From NCBI GenBank assembly GCA_964036155.1, contig OZ038423.1:38703249-38767248 (forward strand): 64,000 bases of DNA. The letters are read 5' to 3'. This document shows, one piece after another, positions 50,301-63,827 of the stretch. The DNA comes from Diploscapter coronatus. Lineage: Eukaryota; Nematoda; Chromadorea; Rhabditida; Rhabditidae. Position 1 is the first letter of the stretch. The number at the start of each line of letters is the position of its first letter. A model generated the notes under the pieces. The model did not search any database, was not told where the DNA came from, and saw only the letters and a program-made list of their open reading frames with translations. The position numbers and the translations under genes were made by a program.

Positions 50301-53300
50301 AGAGAAATGATGTGGGAAAAGATAGCTTACGATTCTCACGTCATTTCTCAATCGCCAGCAATTATTATTTCTCGAAAATATAAGCTTTTTTGAAACAGAA
50401 TGAACAACCAAAGCAACAGACCGATTTTTAAATAACTTGTTTGAAGATAGGACATTTTTGAAACTTACATTTGTTGTTTTATTTTCAGCCTCTCGCTTCG
50501 CGGATCGCATCGTCTATTTTCTGCTCCACAAAATGCAGAACATTTCCGATTTGCAAAAATTGGCCGCCATCAATGTACTTAGACATCTGCTCAATTCTTC
50601 TGGTTGGTTTTTCAAATTTATAATTGTTTTTAGTTTTATCATTTTTATTTTGTTTTATTTTTCCAGGAGTTTTCGTCGAGGACAATCGTCCTCTGATCAT
50701 GATGGGTCTGAAGAAATTATTGGCGTCCGAACAAGCCATTTCTATCAAGGTTTATTTTTTGTTTTTAAATACAATTTTGAAAGCAAATAATGATTCCACT
50801 TTCGAGTAAAGTCTTATATAGTTTAGAAAGAAATTTTTATCTCGAAAAAAAACAGACGGTGCAATGTCTAGAAGAAAATATCGATTTTTGACTTGTTTTT
50901 TTTTTTTTAAATAAAACAAATTACAGGTCCGCCGCTCAGTCGTCCAGCTTTGCATCGCTCTTTCGGATCACAGTTACGTGGACTCAGAAGGCGGGGACAA
51001 CGTCATTGCTTTCCTGGTCAAAAATCTCGTCCCCCCTACCGAGCAGGAAATTCAGGTTGGTTTCCAATTTATCTTCAATTTAATTAAACTTAATCTTTTT
51101 AAAAATATTTTTTAAATCTTTATTTTATTATTTGTTTATTTTCAGCTCAAAAAACTGGAAGTCGATGTAGCGGGCATGAACCAGCTCCGCACTCAGTGCG
51201 CCCAAGCTCTGAGCACGATCGCGACCACTTGCAATTGCGCTGCGAAGGTTTTTTTTCTATTGTATTTAAAATTTTCTCAAAGTCACAAACTCTCTTTACC
51301 AATTTTAAGCAAATATGATCTTTGAAGAAAATCGAGGAAAACGGTAAGACATGTTATTTTTTAGCTAATGTGGCCCTATCTTCTGGAATTTCTCTGTCAG
51401 GAACGATACACTCCAGCAGGTAAGGTTTCAAAGAAATGTTACAACAATTCGAAAACAATGAAAAACTAAAAAATCTTGCACATTTTAAGCCCACCATTAT
51501 TATTATTTTAAAAAATAAAAAATTTATACCAAACTAAAAGAAAAAGATCATTGAAAAGCAAAAAATATTTGAAAAATTTCAGTGGGCGATTTATGCAAGT
51601 GTTTGCGAATTCTCATCCAGAGGGAATCTGAAGCGGGCCGGCAAATGGACTATTCGACGGGGTTCGACAACCCACTAGTGGCTGGAAGACATGCCGTCCT
51701 TGCTAGGTTAGCTCGCTTTTTTAAATTTATTTTTTTTTGCAAAAATTTGATTTTATCGAGTTCCCCTTTTTGTTGAATTAAGATCATTATTAGAACAAGA
51801 ACTAGCTATTTGGAAAATATGATCAATTTTCGGAATTTTTAAACTTTTTGGTCTTCAAAGGCATTATTTGTCACGAAAAATACCTTGATTTTTTGTCAGA
51901 CTAATGGTCTCCCTTTGCAATGCTCCTTCGAATGGACTTTTGACGCGACGAGCCACGGAGGCTCTGGGATTAATCAAGGCTATCTCGCCCTGGTTCAGCG
52001 AGCACATCCCCACGGCCATCGACAAACAGGTCGAAAAAATGGAGTCTCTTCTGGAAGGTAGCAAATTTTCAGATTTTTAGATTTTGTTCAATTTTTATAC
52101 GACTTACTTTTCCATATCCACATAATTCGCCGGTTAACAACGATTTTGGAAGATAGAATTTCTGAAAAATGACGAAACATATGTTTTAACGAGTTAAGAA
52201 TTTCAAATATTTTTTGTTCTTTTTGAATTTCTTCGATTTTTTTATTATAATAACGCCGCTCAAAATTGATCAGTTTCACTTCATAAATTTAATATATCTT
52301 GAAGTATTTTGAAACCTACGGCTTTGTAATTTCCAGAACTATCGTCGACGAATTTGGCGAGCCCATCTACCGGGGGTTCCGGTCAGCCACTTTCTGAGCT
52401 AAGAGGCAAGCGGATTGCAAGGTAAATTTTAAAAATGATACAAAAAATTAAATTAAAACCCCATGCTTATTCTTAAAAATATTTAAATTTGAAAGAAATC
52501 ACAGCGTTTCACTTTTTCAACATTCTAGGCACAAGTAACTTTTTAATTATTGTTATATTTTTAAATTTCGATTTCGACCTAAAAACCTAATTCCAATATT
52601 CTATGAAACACTTACTTAGAAATAGTCATTTAAAAATCAGTTTTTCTAAAATAAAAAGCTCTTCCAGATGGCACGAAGCGTCTCTCGAGCTTTTGTCACA
52701 GATTCTAACTGTAGTCGTTGATGGTGGCTGGAGAATCGAATTGGCCTCTGCCATGGGCAAGCAATTGGACATGTACAAGGACATACCGGATGAAAAGGTC
52801 TATTTTTGAGTTTCTCAAAATTTATCCTTTATTTATTTCATAACTTTTTGGAAAGTTGACCCATTTTTAAGTAGAATGGTTTTGCTAAAGTGAAGGAAAA
52901 AGACGGAACTTGCAAAAGATTATTTTTGTATTTTCTCATTATTCGACTTCTTGGAAATTTATCATTCTTCTCACCTAATTTTGAAGTGAAATAGTGCCTT
53001 TAAAGAAAAAGTTGCCTGAATTTTTAGAAAGATATTCGATTTTTTATTTGTATTTTCAGGCCTTCCTCCTACGATGTCTAGGAACAGTCCTGGCGAGAAT
53101 CACGATGAAGAACTTTGTTGTGGAGCACTTTATGCTCATGTTCAAGTAGGTTTCAAAAATAGTTGATAAAACTCTCGTAATTGGAAAATTAGTGCTCGCC
53201 ACAATCAAGATAATTTTTATATAATAAATATTGTCAAATCGATATAAAAGTGAGAATAGAGATAAACCAATTTATTGTGAGATTTTGTGTCAATTTTCCT

Positions 53301-56300
53301 TTGAATTAAAGCATTACATATACATATGTTTCAGAAAATTCCAATTGCTCTAACTTTCTCCTATTCATTTCGATAGTTAGTATACCCAAAGCATAACTAA
53401 AAAAACGTGCACACTTCAGCTCAATATCATCATAATTGAGAAATTTGTAACTTAAGAAAAAAATCGAACTAAAAATATTTCAGATCCACCCAGCACGCCT
53501 CAACCACTGAAAGACAAGGCTGTGCCCGAGGTGTAGGTGCGGTTGCGGCAGTGCACACTGACCTGGTCCTGGTCGAGCTCGAAAACGTCTCCAAATGGGA
53601 GCACGCCAAGAAGAGCGGCGGATTCTTGGGGTTCATCAAGGTACTGAAACTTTTATATTCGAATTTTTATTTTTGACATGATTGCCTTGCTAAATCGACC
53701 ATTTGCTAACTTGTTTCTACTAGAAATGTTCTTGAAACTTATAAAAAAGGTAGCTTTTTTTTTAGATAAAAAGTAATAGAATAGTCATACACTCGGTTTC
53801 GCAATGATCTATCCTTTCTCTATTTGCATAAGGGAATTGTTGAAACATATTTTCACAAATTTGAAATTCTCAGGACACCATGCCAATGCGCCAATATCCC
53901 GATGCCGAAATGATCTACCTGAGGGCTACGTTGATGCTCAGGTAAAACATTTGGAAAATTAGCATATTTTTTTTTAATTCTCAGCTACGGCTACGTCGTT
54001 CAAAACTGCCCGGTCGACTCTTTGACGCAAAGATTGCAGCAGCAAATATTGCCCTTTCTTCGACACTATCTGTCGAATCCGAAGGTTAGCTGAAATTTTC
54101 AAATTTGCAATATTTTAAAATTATCATGGCGGAATTAACAAGCAACCAAATTGAATGAATTTTAACTTGATTAGGAAGACTCTGAAACATTTTTAATGTT
54201 GAAGTTTTATCTATCCATTAACTATAGCCAAGCGATCAAATTTGATTAATATATTCTGACTTTGAAAACTTTGAGAGACATCACTCATTTTTTATCTTAA
54301 ATTTACCTATTTAATTAATATGCGCCGAAAAGCGCAGATTTTACGAAATTTATCCCAATTTGTAAAATTTTAAAGCTATTTAATTTCAGCAAGAGACCGT
54401 CGTTCGAGAGGCGATGCTGGAAACAATGCGTCTAATAGGGTGGTCGGTTCACTCGCAAAGAATCGGCACTGAATGGAAGTTGGATGCCAGAAACGAACTG
54501 TTATCCTATGTCAAGGTTTGGTTTTTTGCTAATTTTATAACCACGCTCAAATTTCTTATCACCTCAAATTCGAAATTTGAAGATATTACATGAATTTTTG
54601 AAACATACTTGAATTTTCTTAAGTTTGATATATTTTACCATAGAAGGATCCGGTGAATTATGATGAGTTTTCAAAATTCGATATCAAATTTTTTGAAACA
54701 TGATTTTCGCTTCAAAATTGAAAACTCAGGACTACGTCCAAAGCGAGAGCCCCGAAATGTTGTCGAGTTCGTTGAGACTCCTGGCTTGCAAGGCTACATC
54801 TGCTTTAGTGTAAGAATTTTTGAAAATTAAAAAATCAATTTATTTTTTTTAAATCGACACTTTTAGCCAACTCGACCCGCCCCTGTCGGACAACGACATT
54901 TGGGATCTGTGCCGAATTCTGACGCAGTACATCATCCCCATGTACAGGGAGAAATCGGGATTAAAAACGGTTAGTCAGATTTGGATTTTCGAGCAAAATC
55001 GATAAAATATGCTACAAGTTTTTCTTATATTTGCAAAAATCTTTTTGCCTGGTTCTATGAGATAATTTGCTATATAATTTACCAAATATGATGATACAAG
55101 TTTGTCGGATATTTGAAATTTTTCCCCATATTATTTGAGCTACTGACATTTATGGTGAATGAAAACTATTTGTTGAAAATCAACTAGATTATGGATTCAA
55201 TTTTCAATGAGTTAAGGACAATTTTGCCTATTATAATTTCGATAACTCATTATACCTTTATAATATGTTCTGTCAAATAGAAAAGAAATCTTCTAAAAAC
55301 CCGCAAATAACACCAACCTTTCGTAAATAATAATCAACGCCATTCTGCTTTCTTCTAGACTCCGCTAATTTTCGCGAATCATTAAAAATCGGCAATTCTG
55401 GGATACTTGCAAAATTCTGTTTTGCTTCTATTTTCACGGGGCGTTTTCAGTTGGCTTACGATTTGTTTGACTACGCCACGACGTCCTTCAACACCTTCGC
55501 AACGTCCTACAATCAGCAAAATCACGTTAAATCGCAAATGAGAAAGGTTAGATTTTTCTTTGAAAATAGACTAACAATTTGTGCAGCGCTATTTTTGCAT
55601 GATAAAGATATTTTCCCTAAATTAAATGTAATTTCTAGTAAATCACCGTGAAAGAAAGTACTTCGTTTTTGAAAGTTTTATGAAACTTATTTTATTAACA
55701 TTGCAATTTTTTAGTTATTTTAACAACGCTATGCTTTCACACCATTAAGCATTGTTAAATTTTAGTTTTTTTTTTACATCTAACACTAAAATCAGTATTT
55801 TACTTTAGTTTCAATTTTTACATTTAGAAAAATTTAGGAAATAAAAATAACATTTAAATTTAGATTGAGGACGACGAATCGGCAACGATCATGGAGGCTA
55901 CCGTAGTCCAGTTCGGATTCACCTTGGAGCAGATTATACGTTCTCGATCCACAATTGCAACCACCACCATGCTTTTGAAGGTAGGAGTTTTTTATTTCAG
56001 TTTTAGTAGGAGATGACGAAGCATGTTAATTACTCTCTAGAAAGTTCGATGTCTCCTTTTCTGACACATTTTTTCTTATAAATCATCAAGTCTTCTACGA
56101 CGCCAATATTTAACATTTTATAGAGGCAATCTTTCAGTTCTTTTGAAACCTATTTTTATCATTAGACAATACCTTACGCTTTCTTCAATACTAAAATTTT
56201 ACAAAGTGTTTACCTTTCAACTTTTATAAAACATAATTTTCGAATGTATCGATTTTCAGATTCTCCAATCCTACTATGGCAAGACATCTGAGCACGAGCG

Positions 56301-59300
56301 CTCTCGCGCAGTCGACGCCACTGTCTTAGTTCTCAAAGTCTACCATGTGCATGCCGGCGACGTCACCATTGGGGTATGGTATTTTAAATATCGACTTTTT
56401 TCCTACTTTACTTTCCTCTTTATCCATGTCGACGACTTTCGAAAAATCAATTTCAATTTCGATTTGTTCTTAAAACATCATTGAAATTTTACTCACCAGT
56501 GTTCATATGTTGTAAATATCAGTTCCAAAAAATCGAAAATCATACATGAATTGGCTTTCTGCGCTAGTTGCCCTCAAGTTACGTCTTACCTTTTTGTAGA
56601 AGTTAACTTCGTTTTTTTCTTCACCATACTATTTCCGGAAAAGGAAGTAACTTCTACAAAAGAGTAAGAATAACTTGAAGGTAACTAGTGCAAGAGGCCC
56701 ATGAACTTCATCGTATAACGGACACACTCGAATTTGGCTTAAATAAAAAATATAAAAACAAAAACTCAGCACGCATCCGACTTTCCGCCTCTCTCCTCTC
56801 TGCTGGGTCGCTTGTCGCCTCGACTCACCGACTCCCTGGCGCATGTCCGCATGCAATCACTCGCGGCAATTCATTGGGCCCTAAAATTGGCGTATTTGCA
56901 TAAGGTAAGTTCATTTTTTAATTTTCTTATTATATATATTTTTAGCTCATAAAGTTTGTTGTCTGAGAGATTTTTAAACACATGGTGCTAGTTTTTAGAT
57001 GGAACACTTTTTGAATATTATATATTGAGTTCGAAAAAGTCAACGTTGAGTTCGAAGACGATAGAATATAAAGCTTTCCTGAAACTTATAATTTTCGTCG
57101 AGTTCTGAAACGTGAGAACTCATTTGAAAATTTGCAAGTTATATGATTCGTTTGAAACGTATGTTTTTTCCTAACTATTATATCATTGAGATCTGAAAAG
57201 CCAGCAAAGACTTTAAATATTCGATTATATGATTCGGGTGGAACTTATTTAGCGTTTTATCTTTAGACGCATCAATTTCAGCAGACTTAGGACGTTTTCC
57301 GCCGCAAAATATTCCCCTTATGCGGTGTGAATTATTCCAGTCAGTTTTTGAATGACTATCCTTAATAATGGGACGAGAGATATGACTGAATTTTTGCGGT
57401 GGAAAACGTCCCAACATCTGAATTTCAGACTCATTACTTTCCGAAAAATCAATTGCAAATACGCAGAATTTCGAAACTTACCGAATTTAAAAAAAGGTTG
57501 AACTTTTAGGGCCACGGTCAAGATTACGACCCGAACCTGTTCTCGATTGACAAATTCGCGCACGACCATCAACTTGGCGGCGAGGGCAAACTCGATGGCC
57601 AGGTGGCTAAGAAAGTCGTCAAGGCCATGTCCGAGGTTCGGGGTTCTTCAAACGTCCTAATTTTGATAAAAAGTTGAAACATCTTAAAAAATATTCTTCG
57701 AAAATTTAAAGAGAAAAGTCAAATTTAAAAATTTCAGATAATCGAGTCCTATCTCCCTCAATCCCAAATGCAGACCTACCTGTCCGCCTTGTTTGAGATG
57801 CTCGCTGACAGGCAGAGCCATGTGAGCTCCTCCGCTGCACAGCTTCTGGCATCGTCACTGGCGATCAGGGGAGCGACGCTGCATAATGAGGTTGGCTCTT
57901 TTCTTTTATATTACATAAATAAGTTGGAGAACCAAGCAAACGAGTAATGTTTTACTTACGAACTGCCTGAAGCGTATTAGTGGATAACCGATTTTATTCT
58001 TCTTCAATTGAATGCCCTGACTGTCGTACAATATGTTTACGCATGAAATTCAAATCCCCTATACGATGAAATATCTCAGTCAGTTTGCATTACTATCCTT
58101 GATAATAGGACTAGAGATAATGACGATTTCTTGCGGTTGAAAAGTCTCAAGTCTAATTTGATTTATGTTGGTCATCAGGAGCTATCTACGCAGTATCACT
58201 ATCGGCATTTGTAACAGACTTTCGTTGAAACTTGTTCATTTTTCAGGCTGACACTTTGGTTGCAACTCTGCTTCAGCGTCTTCCTGAAGTCCATTCTTGC
58301 ATCCAAACCTACACGGATCTTCTCTCAGGTAGTTTTCAAGAAAATAATCGAAGATTAAGGCCATCTTGACTTAAGAACTAGGGGCTATATTAACATTTTA
58401 AGTTCTGGTTCTAAAATCAAAAATGTGTAATTTCAGCCCTCGTCGCCTTTGCTGCTCATCAACAACAGGTGGTTTGTGACGTCATCCTCAAACAGCCGCT
58501 ACCGTATACCACGTCAGTTCTATTCTAATTTACTTTGAAAAATTGGGCATGTAACAAATTTTTGTTATGATTTTCGCTGCGAAAATTTCTTCACTACAAG
58601 CGACTGAACACGATAGTAAAAGCTAATAAGAATACTCTCCCATTGTCTCTGAGGTGAGCCCTTGCAAAGAAAGGGGAAGGGGTACTCGCGAGCCTTAGCT
58701 ATGTATCTGCTCGTTTTTGCTGTCTCCTTATTTTCCTTTAGTCTCAATGCGTCACGCTCGCAGGTTATAGACGCAGAGTGCCATATGAAAGGCTCATCTC
58801 GAGGACAGTGGAGAGTGCAATAAAAGATAATAGTTTTCAGCTACATCTCGGATTCGTGGGAGTGTCTGTCCCGAGACAAATGGTTGTCTGCTTCAGTCAT
58901 CGATTATCTTATGGAATCTCTGGGCACAGTTCTGGACAATTCTTTTGAGATCATTGATACTGGTAGGTTTCAAATTAAATTTTTCCTGAATTTTTTTTTA
59001 TTTCCAGGAGCCGGCAATTCCGTGAAAGTCGTCTATCAGGAAGTTTGTCAATACGCCGCTGCGATCGCTGAAGTTGTCAAGGTTGGCGCATTTCGGAAAC
59101 TTCTAGAAAACGTTTCTGAAAATTTGAAAATCTTGGAAGAATTTGTCATTGAAATTTTGAACATTTGATAAAAATGAGAAACGCGGGAAAATGTAGAAAA
59201 TTTGTCGAAACCTAGAATTTTCAGAACGGCGAGCCAGAATCAGTTCTGGTGGAAAGAATCCCACAAATTCTCGCGCTGATGCTGCATCTGATCTGTAGCG

Positions 59301-62300
59301 TTTCCGACAATCAGTTTCCTGTCGTGCAGAGAGAAGGTTGATTTTTTTGTTATTTTTGTTTCAGAGAATATTGCCATTCAAAAGGAATACGGTTCTTGAT
59401 AAACTTGGATCTTCTGCATATGCTAAGCGATATTTTCAAACTTAAGGAAATTATTCCAATAATTTTGATATGCATTATCGACTTTTCCCGTTTCTATAAA
59501 AAATCAAATTTCCAGATCCATCTGGCAAAAAGTTGCCTTTGGTAATCACGCCGGATTTGCGAAGGCTCATGGACAAGCCAGCCGGGATGGGGGTGGCGGT
59601 CATTAAGAATATTCTCAGTCGGTTGGTTGATAAATTCGATTTTTGAAAACACAAATTCTGATATCTTTCAACGTTTTCTATCTTCTGAGAGTTTTCATTA
59701 TTTTTAACTTAGCGACTTCTTCAGAACTCAAACAACCGCGATCTACGAAGACATGAATCAGGCTCGAGGTTGGACGGAGTGTTTGGATCCGGAGAACTTC
59801 ATCCATGCGGTTAGTTTGATGTTTTATTACTTTGTTGGATTTTTTTTTCTAAATTTAACAATAAGCCAGTTTACACCAACCCGTTTGAAGTTTTAACTTG
59901 TTCTATAAAAATCTTGAAATTATTTTTCTGCTTCTGATAGGTTTTATTTGTTGATGTAGACAGATCGTTCTACTAAAACGTCTAAAAATTTTGAAGCATA
60001 TTTAGTCGTCTTTAATTTTCAGCTAACGATTCTGGTTCGCTCGATGGTGGAGCAGAAACCCGGCTGGGTTCCGGAAATGTCTCAAATCCTCGAATCCTCG
60101 GCCATCGATGAAAGGGAGCCGAAACGACTCGCTGCGGTCATCATGGCTTCTTCGCTGATTAAAAAGTAGGTATTTTTCGCTTTTATAAAATTTGACGGAA
60201 AATGAGCTTAGCTTGCACACACTCTATGAATATGGTTATCATAGCTTTTCTGATAAATAGGGAATTTGTAGAGATGGTTTTAAAATCTAGAGAAGTGAAA
60301 GGGGAATTTCAGACGTTTGGACATTTTCCGCCGCAAAATATTCCCCTTATGCGGTGTGAATTATTCCAGTCAGCTTTGAATGACTATCCTTAATAATGGG
60401 ACGAGAGATATGACTGAATTTTTGCGGTGGAAAACGTCCCAACGTCTGATCGATTTAATGCAAATTTGTAATATGTTGATTTTTTCAGGCCACCAGAGTT
60501 GAATGGCGAAGCAAATGAGCAGCTACTTGTCAAATCGATCAAGCGACTACAAGACCATCTCACGGACAAGAGTCTCAGAATTAGAAAGGCTAGTACTTTT
60601 TTTTTTTTTAAATCAAAATATAAGTAATTAGAGTTTCCTGTATTTACAGACGGATAGAGAGGGTAGGGAATGTAGGAAAAGTGAAGAAATACGAAAAAGA
60701 ACCGCCTGTAAATACAGGAGCCAGTAATTAGCCATGTTGAATCGGTCTTGCGCGCGTCTTATCAAAAATATTTCAGCTTTGCATCAAGGGACTTGGCGAC
60801 TTGTATGACTGTCCCCACAAGGCTGTTCAGGTAAAAAAAAACTTCGAAGAAATCAGAAAAGTTCAACATTTCAGCAACGTTTCATCACGGCGGCGGTTGA
60901 CGCATCGATGGGCGGTTTGGACGATCTGGGAGACAGGAAGGACACGGTAATTTTATTAATTTTATCGGTTTTAAAAATTTGCTTATTTTCAGATAGCCAT
61001 GGAATCAATAATGGCGCTCAACAAATTGGTGACGATCACGAAGGACCAACAGCTCATTTCCATCCTTCCGCAGGTTTTGCTCAAAATCAAGGCTTGTTTT
61101 GAGAAGGTTTGTTTTTCGTAGGTTTCAAAAATCTTGAAAACGTACGTTTTCTCTATCGGTTTCGGTACTTGAACGAAATTTCATGATAAAATCATTAACT
61201 AATTTTCTGAAAATCTTATCAATTCTTACTTTTCTTTTAAATACGTGTTCTCAAAACGATTGTAAATAGGCTAGTAAATTCCATATTCGATAGATTTCTC
61301 ATGCCTGCTTGAATTAAAGTTACAGGAAAAAGGAATGGCCGATTTGCAGGAATCCTCCCCTCTGCGATCGGCGTCTTTCTCCTTATTTGGCGAGTTGGGC
61401 GCCAGGGTTGGTGATTCGAGCGAGCAGTTCGCTTCTCACCTCCACAACAATCTCGTCGCATTGTTGCTGCATCTGAACGATGACTCGGACGATGTTAGAC
61501 AGGTAATTGTTATTACAAACATTTGAACAGCTGAAATTTATGCTGGAAAAAATTTTAAATGCTCAATTTGTTTTTGCAAATACTCACTTTGTTTTTATTC
61601 GAATATCTTTCTTTTATTTTCGAGTGGCGCTTCGGAGGATGCTAAAAAGGCAAAAATTCAAGTAATTCAATTTGCTCGCGGATTTTTTTAGTTTAAAAAC
61701 TTTTGCAAAGTACTAATTTTTCTGTAAACAAATAAATGTTTCAAAGAATGTGGAATTCGCAATTCTTTGTAAAGTAAAGGTAGCACAAATTAATAGGAAA
61801 AACTGCAGTTTTTTTTTGTTTTTAGAATTTTTGTAAAAATCTATCCTCTTCAGAGTTGTGCCCTAGCCCTCTATCAAACAGCCCCCTTGATGACAGCGGA
61901 CATAGCGAACAGTGTGCTGACGAGGGAACTGCAGAACGGCAAGCAGCCTGCCAACTACGCCAACTTCATCAAGGACTTTGCCATGGTTTTGGTGGGGAAT
62001 TTGAAATTTTATTTTCATACTACAAAACCATCGAGGTTGAACAAGAAATTGCAACTTTTATTCCGAGTTCTTGAAACATATCTTTGTTTTTGAATATAAA
62101 AGATTAATTAAATATCAACTTTAAATGAATAATTACGTTTCAGAAAATTTTAGATATTAGAACATTTCTAGAGCTCAATTTATCGGGCTAGCCTTCAGGC
62201 AAATATGAATTTTGAAAATATTCGAATTTCAGTCCGCCTCTTTTCCGGATCGCATCAACCAGTATGCGCTGTGCTGTTGCAGCTACTTCAAGAGTCAGTC

Positions 62301-62865
62301 TGCTAGGTATATCCAATTTGTTTTTACAACATCTTTATATAGAAATCACCTTTGCGTTAAAAATGATAGGTATCATAGAATTTTGTTGAAATCAGCCTTA
62401 AAATTTGGAGTCTAAAATTTCAGGATTCGCTCGAATTCGGCCCTCCTGACCGGCTGCCTTCTAGGCGATTTGTCCACTCAACTCAGAGCTACGATTTCGA
62501 AAGAACTCATTTTCTCAGGTACTCAAAACACAGACTTCTTAAAACTCGACCCGCAGAAAGTGTCATATCGAGAGAAAAAGAGTAGATCTTCTTAATCTCT
62601 CTCGGAAAGGTGCCCTAATTTTTCTGCGGGGGCGATTTGCGGGTTTTTGCAAGTCGCAAATAGCTGTTGTTTTTGTCTTGGTTGATTTTTCCAAATAAGC
62701 TTAAAAACTTCTAAGAATCAAAAATTCCTAATTAAATAATCTCGTCAAGTCTTTGAAATTAAAAAATTTTCAGGACTCACTGCCCTGTTAAAAGACCCTG
62801 AAGAGGTGAAAGTCCGAATTGCCGCTGCCAAAGCCATCGCTCAATTGCACGACTTCTCTACTTGA
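47316..62865 (+). CDS. mroh-1: Maestro HEAT-like repeat protein 1 (MROH1-type)
   Basis: A 15.5-kb gene of roughly 40 exons separated by AT-rich introns, encoding about 1,650 residues (human MROH1 is 1,641). It is an all-helical solenoid of HEAT repeats with no catalytic motif or TM segment. Family knowledge is sparse: MROH1 is reported on lysosomes. Seen: the start MAEKQPDQSVQDLVASLLDC, RTISQHQPNAFLKACHKFL, SLDEQLVLLIINLVTQEITL and FVTFLTDILSRTVPLLPHIK. Later come GFIKDTMPMRQYPDAEMIY, SLLGRLSPRLTDSLAHVRMQ, MESIMALNKLVTITKDQQLI and FSLFGELGARVGDS. The end is LLKDPEEVKVRIAAAKAIA (62785-62841) with TGA at 62863. Exons are GC-rich with C/G-ending codons, against T-rich introns, as in etfa and moag-4. 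Several introns carry MITEs (families C, D, G, H, I). Individual exon limits are read from splice sites and could err by a few nt. Confidence 0.92.
47552..47722. mobile_element. MITE family G (hairpin)
   Basis: About 170 bp with ends GGCTCGTTCAGACGTTAGTT and the inverse AACTAGCGTCTGAACGGCCC, each followed by CAACTTGC/GCGAGTTG-type repeats. It lies in the second MROH1 intron, within 35 nt of its acceptor. Confidence 0.85.
56562..56700. mobile_element. MITE family H (hairpin)
   Basis: About 140 bp with inverted ends GCGCTAGTTGCCCTCAAGTT / AACTTGAAGGTAACTAGTGC that continue into CTTTTTGTAGAAGTTA / TAACTTCTACAAAAG: over 50 nt of arm with a short loop. It lies in an MROH1 intron. Confidence 0.8.
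57282..57420. mobile_element. MITE family C, copy 1
   Basis: 139 bp with ends CAGACTTAGGACGTTTTCCG and GGAAAACGTCCCAACATCTG. The interior is nearly identical to 60310-60448 (GCAAAATATTCCCCTTATGC, TAATGGGACGAGAGATATGA). It lies in an MROH1 intron. Confidence 0.9.
58040..58156. mobile_element. MITE family C, degenerate copy 3
   Basis: It keeps TCCCCTATACGATGAAATAT, CAGTCAGTTTGCATTACTAT, CCTTGATAATAGGACTAGAG and CTTGCGGTTGAAAAGTCTCA in the order of copies 1 and 2 but with many changes, so it is an older insertion. It is in an MROH1 intron. Confidence 0.65.
60310..60448. mobile_element. MITE family C, copy 2
   Basis: 139 bp with ends CAGACGTTTGGACATTTTCC and GGAAAACGTCCCAACGTCTG. It is more than 95% identical by eye to copy 1, 3 kb upstream in the same gene. 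Confidence 0.9.
60639..60722. mobile_element. Short hairpin element (family I)
   Basis: Ends TTCCTGTATTTACAGACGG and CCGCCTGTAAATACAGGAG enclose about 45 bp of purine-rich sequence. It is in an MROH1 intron, 40 nt after a donor. Its terminal CCTGTATT resembles family E. Confidence 0.75.
62547..62633. mobile_element. MITE family D, copy 2
   Basis: 87 bp with ends GACCCGCAGAAAGTGTCATA and AATTTTTCTGCGGGGGC, and an inner GAGAGAAAAAGA / TCTCTCTCGGA pair as in 45137-45228. It is in the last MROH1 intron. Confidence 0.75.
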
Positions 62866-63767
62866 AACATTTGAAAGGAGGTACCTTTTCAAAAAAAAAT
62901 TTTTTTTTGAAAATTCGTCCTTTTTGCAAAATCCACCCCTTTTGAAATATTCATTTTTCTTAAACTAACAAACTCGACAAAGATAATGCATCAAAAACAA
63001 GGTATATTAAAAGTGAAAGAAAAATTCGAGGTCATTTTTAAACTTTCAAACGTTTCTGCTTTGTATATTTTTGTCTTGGAAATCTGAGATTTAATATTGC
63101 CTTAATTTGGAAATTTTTTAAGTTCGGAATTTTCAGAATTTTTAAAATTTAGTTTTTTTTCTGGAAATCTGGAAATTTCAAGCTTCTCTAAAATTTTACC
63201 TGATCCCGTCCTGTGATTAAAATTCAGAAAATCGTTCACTTACGCTAGCTTTACTTTCCCTGTGAAGTTTAGAAAATGAGGTTAGAGGTCGAAGAGTTTG
63301 AAAAGTCGTCTATGTTAATGGGTTTTCCTCTATTTTTCCAAAAATCCATTCATAATAATTTGAATGAGACACTTCATTACGATTTTTGGTGCAATTAGTT
63401 TATTTTTAGAGAACCTTTTTCCTTTATCCGGATTTTGTTTTTCCAATTTTTTAAAATTAGAGTTGTGTGCCAGGTTTGATCAAAGTTTTATCAATTATCC
63501 GCTCTCTGTGATAATCATTCATTACTTTGGATTGAGCATTTTTATCCCCGGTTGTTTCATTCGTTTTATCCGCTTTTCAGTGTATTTTCTAGTCACTTAT
63601 ACAAGTTTATTTTTTACATTTTATTAATTTTCGTCCCAAATAAAATGCCGAGATTTGATTTTTTCATAATTTTTAACCGTAGTGTAGTCATTTTTGCCCA
63701 CTCTCATATATTTCACGATTTTCCCACTTGCACTATTTGATTAATTTCTGATTTTTCGAAACCTGCA
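62866..63767. other. Intergenic stretch after the MROH1-like gene
   Basis: Very T-rich downstream of the stop, with no coding region that I can support. The last part should contain the promoter of the gene starting at 63768. Confidence 0.45.
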
Positions 63768-63827
63768 ATGTTGTCGGCAACGCCTTCCGAGAATCCAACC
63801 GACGTCGCGACGACAAAATATGAAAAG
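63768..63827 (+). CDS. First coding exon of an unidentified gene (3' partial)
   Basis: An ATG followed by 20 codons (MLSATPSENPTDVATTKYEK) ends exactly at AAG/GTAGGT, a good donor. The exon is GC-rich in a very AT-rich setting and uses C/G-ending codons, like the neighbouring well-expressed genes. The rest lies in or beyond the final 170 nt. Too short to name. Confidence 0.6.

Noticed and set aside
41851..62865. Operon of gly-2 and the MROH1-like gene
   Set aside because: They share a strand but are 1.1 kb apart, longer than the few hundred bp typical of nematode operons, and I see no clear SL2-type spacer signal.
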